A DNA stretch of 40,958 nt from IMG/VR virus record IMGVR_UViG_3300031851_000052, positions 1 through 40,958 of that record, one strand, 5' to 3'. Shown here in pieces: positions 27,432-34,666 of the stretch (position 1 is its first letter; the number at the start of each line of letters is the position of its first letter). The notes under the pieces were generated by a model. The model ran no database searches. It was not told the DNA's origin and saw only the letters and a list, made by a program, of their open reading frames with translations. Source of the stretch: a virus. The position numbers and the translations under genes were made by a program.

Positions 27432-30400
27432 TTATTCTTCTTCTGTTACAATAGAGAAACGAAGACCAGATGCTATTACCGCAGCAGGTGGCTTTATCTG
27501 TGTAACCGCCTTATACATTGTATCATAATCAAACTCTGGTTTACAAGATGCTGTTGATTTAAATCCTGCTGCTTCAAGTTGTGTGTTTTCATCCTCAGCA
27601 TTCTCACCACTTGCACCTTCTGCTCGACCCCACATGCCCAAGCCCAAGCCGTGATAAGCAAATCCTGTGGGACCGATAGGTGGTCCAAGTGCGCCTGGAA
27701 TTACATTCGCAGGCATTAACATAAATGACCATGCCGTGGTCGGGATGTTAACATTCGCCATTTTGGATGCAAAGGATAACTTCTTTGCAATCGAAATGTT
27801 CGGGTCAGTCTTCTCGACATGGTTTTTAAATATCTTAAGAACAGCCTCGCCCGTTGCCTTTGCAACGGATTCAAAACCAAGACCCTTCGCTGACTTGCCC
27901 CAGCCGACTGGCAGGTTATAGTTCCAACTGTTTGGCGATGCTGGCATGTCAAGCAAGCCAAATTCATTCTTCATCATCTTATCAAGACCTGCTGGACCTC
28001 CGACTTCATCCATGGATGGGTCACTCTGTTTATAATCGCCCCTTGAATTAATCGCAAAGAACAATCTTCTCAACTCATCTTTGGTCGCAGACATTGCTCC
28101 ACTGACGGCGGTATCATATGATGTTGCTTGTTGGCAGAATATTTCCATCAATGTTTTATATCTTTTAATCGGAAACATAAAGTCAACAAAGGCTCTAAAG
28201 TCTTCGTGATTTGAGAGCAGGTGATATCGAGTTTCAATTTCCCGTTCTTGCGCACCATTAACAAGTTGATTCAGTTCAAATTCGCTAATGATTTCCCTAC
28301 CGTCCATAACTGGATAGGTCATCTTCGCATCATACTCTAGGGTGTGTTCCGCCCCAGTATTACTTGTTGACATACTAACTACTTCAAACTGAACAAAGCA
28401 TTTTTCTATAGCAACCTGCTTAAAGTTGGGATTGCCTATGAGGGGGGTAAAATCATCCCACATGCTTTTCCACTGTTGATTAATACTTGGAGGTCTTCCC
28501 TGGGAATAGGTTATTTTTCTTCCCTCATTAGTTATAGTCCTATCAGCGGGTGGGCGATACATTAACCTAAGTCCACGACTTATTGATTTGAAGAAGCCAT
28601 TTGAAGGCTCCTTGAAGTCAACAAGTTTTTTGTCTGGGTCGTTGTCGACCATCTTCATTCTGTCAATTATAGTGTCAAGCTCAGTTCTGTTGACAACCCC
28701 TACAGTAGAAAAGGTAGATGGGTTGTCCTCTTGATAGTTAAAAGAAGCACTATCGGAAGGGTCTCCATGATGTTCGATATAGTAGTATGGCTCCAAATAC
28801 AAATTTCCATTTGCAAATTTATTAGTAGTAGGAGGGTCGCTTGTGAACAGCGGAGTCATTCGGGTTGACTCATAATAATTTCCATCATACTTAAGTATTG
28901 GCAAATACTCAAGAACAAATCTGCTCTCAATATCAGAAACCATCAAAGAATTAATTCTTTCTCTCATCTGAGAATATACGCTCGTGTACTGTTCTTTAAT
29001 CAACGAGCGAAGAGCATCATCTCCCAAGCTATCCGTGGTCAGAGGGGAAGAAATATCACCAGAATCAACTTGTGACTCTTGCTCAGACATGTCAGAAACT
29101 TCAATAAGGGCTTCCAAAAAATCGTCCCTGTAGGTTCCATAGGAGCCGACGGGGGTCATTTTTCCGTCAACATCAACCATATTAGGACGGTCATAGTCAT
29201 CGAGGTCTTGGAGGATAAAGTTTACAACAGAAGAAAGATATAGTTCATCTGGTGTTGAATCTCCCGCAAATATTGAATTTGAAAAGATGCCCCTCATATA
29301 AAAATCAATCATGTATGACCTGACTATTGTGCTAACACAAAGCTTAATCATTTCCTTTTCCTGGTCCGACATAGAATCCGCTGGGCTGCCGTCCGTGGGG
29401 GCAGACAAGTCTATACAGCGCTCGCTCTTCATGTTTTCTTTTAATTCAGCTTTTTTATTCTTGAGGTCCAGAAGGTGCGGGTCGCAACCCTCCAATTTTT
29501 GTTCCAGTGTTGGCTCAGGGTCAAGATTTAGATAGGTTAACACTGGCTTTACTGTCTCTGGTAAGTCTGCGTCTCCTTCATCACTGATAGCTGGTGCTGC
29601 AACTGTAATTGACTTGAAGAATGGACTTTTTGTCACTAAGTCCGAAATATAAGCAAGCACATCTTGATTTATTTTATCATAATAACCCTTTGCCATTTCA
29701 TAAAACTCAGAATCTTCTAATACAAATGAATCTGCAAAACTTGATACATTGTTAGTCAACAAGCTTGCAAATTTATGTCTCCTCAAATTAACGGCATCTG
29801 GACTCGATAAAAAATTATATTTTTCTTGAGAAAGCGTGTTTGCCAATGTCTCACCATATAGGTCTGATGTCGAGTAGTTAAATACGATTTTATCATCCCT
29901 GGCGGCTTTACTCTGTTCATTCAAATATATGTCATATGGCAGAGGAGTTGTTGATATATCAAAGTCAGGCGCAACCTTTGGCTCTATGTAACCAAACCTC
30001 CACGAGACACTAGAGCTTTCAATTTCTTCAATTGCCTCCTCAATATCGACTCCGCCGAGATTCTTAATAAAAGATAAATCAATCGCATCTGTTGGCAGCG
30101 GTATTTCGATACCAGTCGCACCTTGATTATAATCTGTTGTGGTGTCCAATGTTGCTGGTATAGGTTCGATGTCTCCAAATAAAATATTTGGATTTGTCTC
30201 CACGCCCGAGAGAGTGGATTTTAAAGATGGCATGATTTTAGGGGTGCCCTGTATATCAATCTTCATCTCTGGTCTATTATTATCCGTATCAGCAGGAAGC
30301 GTAATCGATTTTTCTTCTTCGGGTGCCTTGATAAATGCCGATGGGTAAGCTAATATATCAGAAGAGAAAGCCATATAAACTGGTTCAAACATTAAGTCTA

Positions 30401-33400
30401 CAGCCTTCTCCGTCATATAATCAATTGAATCGTGTGATAAGTCAACGAGACCTTTTTGTTTTTGAGACGAACGGGCACTGTTGACATCTGGAGATGTGCT
30501 TGAAGGCTCTTCACTACCCTTCTGACAGAACACGGGTGGCGGGGCAAAGTCATCAGAGAGTGGTCCTTTATTTACAAAGTCAGCCAGCACCTTTGCCGCA
30601 TTTGCTTTTCTATCTCTCGCTCGATTTAATTGGTCTGAGACTTGTTCTGGCGTCATGTCGCCCCTGTCTCTTAATAAATTACTTCTTAATTCATCTGTCT
30701 CTGAAGCCGCAGGATTACACAGTGTATCCCCGACAATGTAATTTGGAGCAGCAGGAGTTGGAGACTCAAGGATTCTACAGATAGATGGGTCTATCATAGA
30801 GCCAAATGATTTAAAGAATCTCACAACTTGAGATTTTCTTGTTATATTAATGTTGGGGTAGCCCGTAGTCAACAAGCTTCTCACCATTGTGAGAGTTTTT
30901 CTTGTTGCTGTGCCGTTAATTAAAGTGCATAGCTCAACGGGAGTCAAGAGAAGAGATACATCGTCTAACATTGAAACAACTTCTGCCCTCTTTGATGCTG
31001 CGTCTGGAGCATTAAAGTCCTCGAATCCAGCCGTATCCATAAGGGCTGCGAGAGCCTCGGCGGGTCCAGCTTGTCCAGGTGAGCCGTCGGGAATACTGTC
31101 TTCTAACATTTCATTTAAATTAGATTTACCAAATTGTTCTCCTTCACCTGTAGCATCATTACATGAGTCGGTCAAGTTCTGTAAAACATTTTTCACCATT
31201 GCGACAAATATTTCGTTTAACAGGCTCGTCAAAGCACCCTCGATTGCATCGCCCATGGATGCCATAATATCTTGAGTGGGGAGAGAATCAGGAAAATTCA
31301 TTGCCAGGGATGGAGGCATCTTAGGCTTTGTTTGAGAGAACGCATCTGTATTTAACTGAGGTGTGGATGGGAAATCCTTTAACTTGTCCAATTTATCTTG
31401 AGCCATGTCTAAATCTTTTGTTAGAGAGTCATCAATACCAAGACTTTTCGCCTTATCAGATATTGAACTCAAGCCAGGTATTTTATCTGCACCTAAATTA
31501 TCCAGTACCTCTGTTGCGCCTGAAATGCCAAGCTCTTTTATTTTTAAAGACAGTTCTCCAACACTGTGGCTTGATAATCCAAGCGAATCAAAGGTTAAGC
31601 CACTTAACCCAAGTTGTTCCATGTTTAATTCATTAAAACCAATGTCTGAAACAGTTGTTGAGCAAAGTCCAAGTTGGTTCATAGAATAATTTTCAGGACC
31701 GCCGTTGTTTAGGATTTCTTGTGCGTCTATTCCAACACCCTCTGTTATTCTCTGTCCCGTTTTTACAATTACAACAGCGCCATCAACTGGGTCCACCTCG
31801 ATGTAGTCTTTTGTAGAAATGCCCGAAATATCCTTTATTTTAATATCGCACATTCCGAGGGAATCCACGGTCAGTTCTGTGAGACCAAGTTCGTTGAATG
31901 AATGTTTTCCAACGCCGAGCGTATCTATATTCAACGATGTTAAGCTTTCAAGGTCGAAATTTACATCGGAAGGGATACTAGATTTTAACTCGTCATATCC
32001 TATCTCAACATCTGCGATGTCGTTTAGACCCACTCCTGAGCCGAAATCACCTGGGCTGGATTGGACTGCTGAACGAATTGATTCGTCTAAGTCTTGAACA
32101 TTAGACAGGTCTGATGTAATTTGACCCATACACTGACTTATAAGGTCCGCAATATTTACCTTGTCAAGGACTGCCTCGAAAGCGTCGTCGACCGTGCTAA
32201 TACTGTTAATTGTTTTCTGAATTCCTTCACATGATGCTGTGAAGTCTCCAACAAAATCGTAGGAATCTACTCTATCACGATACAAATTAAATTTAGTTTC
32301 AAGGTCACCTACATCTATATCTTCTGAGATTTTATCTCTATATGTCTTAATAGGAGAATCATTATATGCTGTTGACATCTTTTTAGAAAGCTTTTCCTTG
32401 CTGCTTTCAACGGTTCCAATATTTTCGTGAAAATTGCGGCTGCCTTTCTTCTTGCTTGGATTGACTTTCGGCGGCTCTGGAAGCGTATATGCAAACAAGA
32501 AATCTGTCCACGGCAAAGTATCAGGAGTGATGTTTTTAATTTCATTTAGGTTCCACAAATATCCCTGCGTTCTTTGTGAGTCAAACGGGACTGAATCTGA
32601 GAGTTGTTCAACTCCTTTAGAGAAGACAACCGTGTTTCCCGATTCTCTGAGTAGGGACACATAAATGAGAGTAAGCGTAGAATCCCACCCTAGCTCAAGT
32701 GTCTCGTTCATTTCAAATGGGCTTGATGTGAGTCCGTTATCGTCCATCAGTTGTTGCAGGGGTGGAACGATGGCTTCAATATTTTCTGCCTCGAAGGTGG
32801 CATCGTAATCTGTAACAGTGCCTTTAAATCGAGAAATTTGCTTACCGTACTCGGTCAACAGGGCTGATGTCTTTTTAATATCTTGTTTAAAATTTAAAGT
32901 ATTATAAGAAGCTTTGAAAACCACATCTTCTAAAACATCCCACCGAGTTGTGGCGATGATACCATCGACCTCTATAATATTTTTATCATTAGCGATTGCT
33001 GATAAGTATCGCATTGGAAGAGTTACTAAAACTTTCAAATAAGTATTGGGGCGAAGGTCAACAAAATATTCCTCTGCTGCACAGAACTGGAATATTTCTT
33101 TATTTTCTACTTTGCTAATATAGTTCGCAACTGTTTCGTCATCGTGTGGTTTTCCATTATCACGGAGAATGATTTTTAACCCTTCTGTGCAACCAATTTT
33201 TAATCTATTATCAATATCGTCTGCGCCCGCAGATTGATATTGTTTTAATTCAACACAGACCTTATATTTTGCGTCGTAAGGGTCAAAGTGGCTTTTGTTA
33301 GGTTCAAGAGATGTCCAATCAATAATTGGTGGAACTCTTCTATTGCCGCCGACGACGCTGGCAGGTGAAAAAGCTGTTGGTGCAGTGTCGGCTGTACCAG

Positions 33401-33710
33401 TCAGCTTTCTAATGTTTTCCCTATGAACATATAATTTTGTATTGCCGTAGTCCTTCCCAACAACCAGAACATGTACCCATGCACAAGCATAACCAGCGCC
33501 CTCATCGAGAACAATAAGTTTCGTACCGTTTGATAAGACATCAACAATATCGCCCTTCAACTTCTCATCTTTATTGCCAACGGGGCTGGTCTTGAAGTAT
33601 GATGGTCTATTACGAAGGGCGACTTTTTTTATTGAGTTAATAGAGTGCGTTGCCGATTCAGGGAACGACGGAAACCTCTCCATTGGGCTGGTTTTCTTTT
33701 TTCTTGACAT
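27432..33710 (-). CDS. Very large baseplate/virion protein with SH3-like N-terminus and decapeptide repeats
   Basis: 2092 residues. I use ATG 33710, because AAGG lies at 33721-33724; the longer frame starts at a TTG two codons earlier. The stop of the preceding gene is 2 bp away. Residues 30-105 resemble a bacterial SH3 domain (KKVALRNRPSYF, NGTKLIVLDEGAGY, WVHVLVVG, LYVHRENIRKL). About 590-630 and 676-730 carry two runs of a ten-residue repeat of the type FDSLGLxxxT, separated by an interruption with KDYIEVDPVDGAVVIV. Then come long acidic helical sections, including many short Asp/Ser/Pro stretches (800-1250). The C-terminal part has AHQ-free globular sequence and a Gly/Pro-rich tail, LGPPIGPTGFAYHGLGLGMW. 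It lies between the needle-like gene and gp25, so I infer a baseplate hub-wedge connector or scaffold. No enzyme motif is seen. Family name unknown to me. Confidence 0.85.
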   Translation of the reverse strand: MSRKKKTSPMERFPSFPESATHSINSIKKVALRNRPSYFKTSPVGNKDEKLKGDIVDVLSNGTKLIVLDEGAGYACAWVHVLVVGKDYGNTKLYVHRENIRKLTGTADTAPTAFSPASVVGGNRRVPPIIDWTSLEPNKSHFDPYDAKYKVCVELKQYQSAGADDIDNRLKIGCTEGLKIILRDNGKPHDDETVANYISKVENKEIFQFCAAEEYFVDLRPNTYLKVLVTLPMRYLSAIANDKNIIEVDGIIATTRWDVLEDVVFKASYNTLNFKQDIKKTSALLTEYGKQISRFKGTVTDYDATFEAENIEAIVPPLQQLMDDNGLTSSPFEMNETLELGWDSTLTLIYVSLLRESGNTVVFSKGVEQLSDSVPFDSQRTQGYLWNLNEIKNITPDTLPWTDFLFAYTLPEPPKVNPSKKKGSRNFHENIGTVESSKEKLSKKMSTAYNDSPIKTYRDKISEDIDVGDLETKFNLYRDRVDSYDFVGDFTASCEGIQKTINSISTVDDAFEAVLDKVNIADLISQCMGQITSDLSNVQDLDESIRSAVQSSPGDFGSGVGLNDIADVEIGYDELKSSIPSDVNFDLESLTSLNIDTLGVGKHSFNELGLTELTVDSLGMCDIKIKDISGISTKDYIEVDPVDGAVVIVKTGQRITEGVGIDAQEILNNGGPENYSMNQLGLCSTTVSDIGFNELNMEQLGLSGLTFDSLGLSSHSVGELSLKIKELGISGATEVLDNLGADKIPGLSSISDKAKSLGIDDSLTKDLDMAQDKLDKLKDFPSTPQLNTDAFSQTKPKMPPSLAMNFPDSLPTQDIMASMGDAIEGALTSLLNEIFVAMVKNVLQNLTDSCNDATGEGEQFGKSNLNEMLEDSIPDGSPGQAGPAEALAALMDTAGFEDFNAPDAASKRAEVVSMLDDVSLLLTPVELCTLINGTATRKTLTMVRSLLTTGYPNINITRKSQVVRFFKSFGSMIDPSICRILESPTPAAPNYIVGDTLCNPAASETDELRSNLLRDRGDMTPEQVSDQLNRARDRKANAAKVLADFVNKGPLSDDFAPPPVFCQKGSEEPSSTSPDVNSARSSQKQKGLVDLSHDSIDYMTEKAVDLMFEPVYMAFSSDILAYPSAFIKAPEEEKSITLPADTDNNRPEMKIDIQGTPKIMPSLKSTLSGVETNPNILFGDIEPIPATLDTTTDYNQGATGIEIPLPTDAIDLSFIKNLGGVDIEEAIEEIESSSVSWRFGYIEPKVAPDFDISTTPLPYDIYLNEQSKAARDDKIVFNYSTSDLYGETLANTLSQEKYNFLSSPDAVNLRRHKFASLLTNNVSSFADSFVLEDSEFYEMAKGYYDKINQDVLAYISDLVTKSPFFKSITVAAPAISDEGDADLPETVKPVLTYLNLDPEPTLEQKLEGCDPHLLDLKNKKAELKENMKSERCIDLSAPTDGSPADSMSDQEKEMIKLCVSTIVRSYMIDFYMRGIFSNSIFAGDSTPDELYLSSVVNFILQDLDDYDRPNMVDVDGKMTPVGSYGTYRDDFLEALIEVSDMSEQESQVDSGDISSPLTTDSLGDDALRSLIKEQYTSVYSQMRERINSLMVSDIESRFVLEYLPILKYDGNYYESTRMTPLFTSDPPTTNKFANGNLYLEPYYYIEHHGDPSDSASFNYQEDNPSTFSTVGVVNRTELDTIIDRMKMVDNDPDKKLVDFKEPSNGFFKSISRGLRLMYRPPADRTITNEGRKITYSQGRPPSINQQWKSMWDDFTPLIGNPNFKQVAIEKCFVQFEVVSMSTSNTGAEHTLEYDAKMTYPVMDGREIISEFELNQLVNGAQEREIETRYHLLSNHEDFRAFVDFMFPIKRYKTLMEIFCQQATSYDTAVSGAMSATKDELRRLFFAINSRGDYKQSDPSMDEVGGPAGLDKMMKNEFGLLDMPASPNSWNYNLPVGWGKSAKGLGFESVAKATGEAVLKIFKNHVEKTDPNISIAKKLSFASKMANVNIPTTAWSFMLMPANVIPGALGPPIGPTGFAYHGLGLGMWGRAEGASGENAEDENTQLEAAGFKSTASCKPEFDYDTMYKAVTQIKPPAAVIASGLRFSIVTEEE
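31521..31946 (-). repeat. Decapeptide repeats inside the 2092-residue baseplate protein
   Basis: On the protein level a ten-residue unit recurs: LNIDTLGVGK, FNELGLTELT, VDSLGMCDIK, then after an interruption MNQLGLCSTT, VSDIGFNELN, MEQLGLSGLT, FDSLGLSSHS and VGELSLKIKE. The consensus is hydrophobic, any, acidic/polar, Leu/Ile, Gly, Leu/Phe, three variable, Thr-like. The DNA itself is not strongly repeated, so this is an old, diverged array rather than a recent expansion. Regular spacing suggests a solenoid or stacked-turn structure. Confidence 0.6.
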
Positions 33711-33712
33711 TA

Positions 33713-34642
33713 TCAATTAACCTTGTTATACTTACTGTTTATATACTTGTTACCTGCTTTTGATAAGTAGGTTTTCTTGAAGGTTTTTAAGTTTGCTTTA
33801 TGTTTAGCTAAATCAATTTTAGATGTCAAAGTTAGATTTTTTACAGTCGAGAGACCAGAGGAAACACACTGCGGCGACAACAGAGTCGTACCGAGGATAG
33901 GAATCAAATGGGTGTGTGTCGCAAGAGCGATGTTCATTTGTATCTGTTGCATTAAAAAATAATCAACTATTCCATTCAACTTATCGATGTGAAATACAAC
34001 TCGACTCAGTGCTTCCGCTAGGTTGTCACCCTTAGACAATGGTTGAAGGTCTGTGTCGTCATTACCAGCTATCAAGTCAATTCCTGATACTGCCTTTACA
34101 TCGGCTCCCTGAGAATTCTTTTGGTCTGTCCTTGTTACCAGCTTGATACCTTCTCGTGCAACAAGTCTAATCCCATCAGCCTTCAATCCAATAGCTGATT
34201 TTGTTTTTGAATTTCCAACATTGCCATCTGCCAATTCGAAGTTCTCATCAATATCGGTTTTCTGGCTTATATAAATTCTAGCTGCATCAACTTTAAAATT
34301 TGGGTCTGCAAAGATGGTGTTGCCCTCTTCATCTTGCGAGAGAGGCTGAGATGCCATTCTTCCCACAACAATGTCGACCATTGATGCCTGAGTGTCTCCT
34401 GAACCGCCATAGCCACTTAGTCGTGAAGCTGGTCTATCTCTTCCAAGAACGATAAAGGAATTATTTTGCCCCCTGTATACCGTTTCACATTCAGCCTCCA
34501 CATATTCTGGTACTGGTTCTGGTAGCTGGTTTCCCGCAATGCCTCGCTTAGACAACTTTAAACTTGAAGCGGAAGCTTCCAGTAATTCACTATTCCTTTT
34601 AAAGAAACCCTCTAGGTCAATTGATTTTTTCATTGAAGACAT
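33713..34642 (-). CDS. Probable central-spike needle protein (beta-helical), 309 residues
   Basis: ATG at 34642 has AGGAG at 34654-34658. The next Met is too far from it. The N-terminal 100 residues contain a strand-rich segment with NNSFIVLGRDRPASR and VDIVVGRMAS. Residues 115-195 have short regular strands, VDAARIYISQKTD, SAIGLKADGIRLVAREGIKL and SGIDLIAG, the pattern seen in triple-stranded beta-helices of gp5/VgrG-type spikes. Near 243-245 is an HTH (His-Thr-His) motif, like the HxH that binds iron at the tips of some phage spikes. The last 60 residues are Lys/Thr rich. It directly follows the OB-fold peptidase gene, so I infer that it forms the needle part of the central spike. An alternative is a baseplate hub cap. 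The beta-helix call is by pattern, not by structure. Confidence 0.75.
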   Translation of the reverse strand: MSSMKKSIDLEGFFKRNSELLEASASSLKLSKRGIAGNQLPEPVPEYVEAECETVYRGQNNSFIVLGRDRPASRLSGYGGSGDTQASMVDIVVGRMASQPLSQDEEGNTIFADPNFKVDAARIYISQKTDIDENFELADGNVGNSKTKSAIGLKADGIRLVAREGIKLVTRTDQKNSQGADVKAVSGIDLIAGNDDTDLQPLSKGDNLAEALSRVVFHIDKLNGIVDYFLMQQIQMNIALATHTHLIPILGTTLLSPQCVSSGLSTVKNLTLTSKIDLAKHKANLKTFKKTYLSKAGNKYINSKYNKVN

Positions 34643-34666
34643 GAGATACAGTACTCCTGTGTTAAA

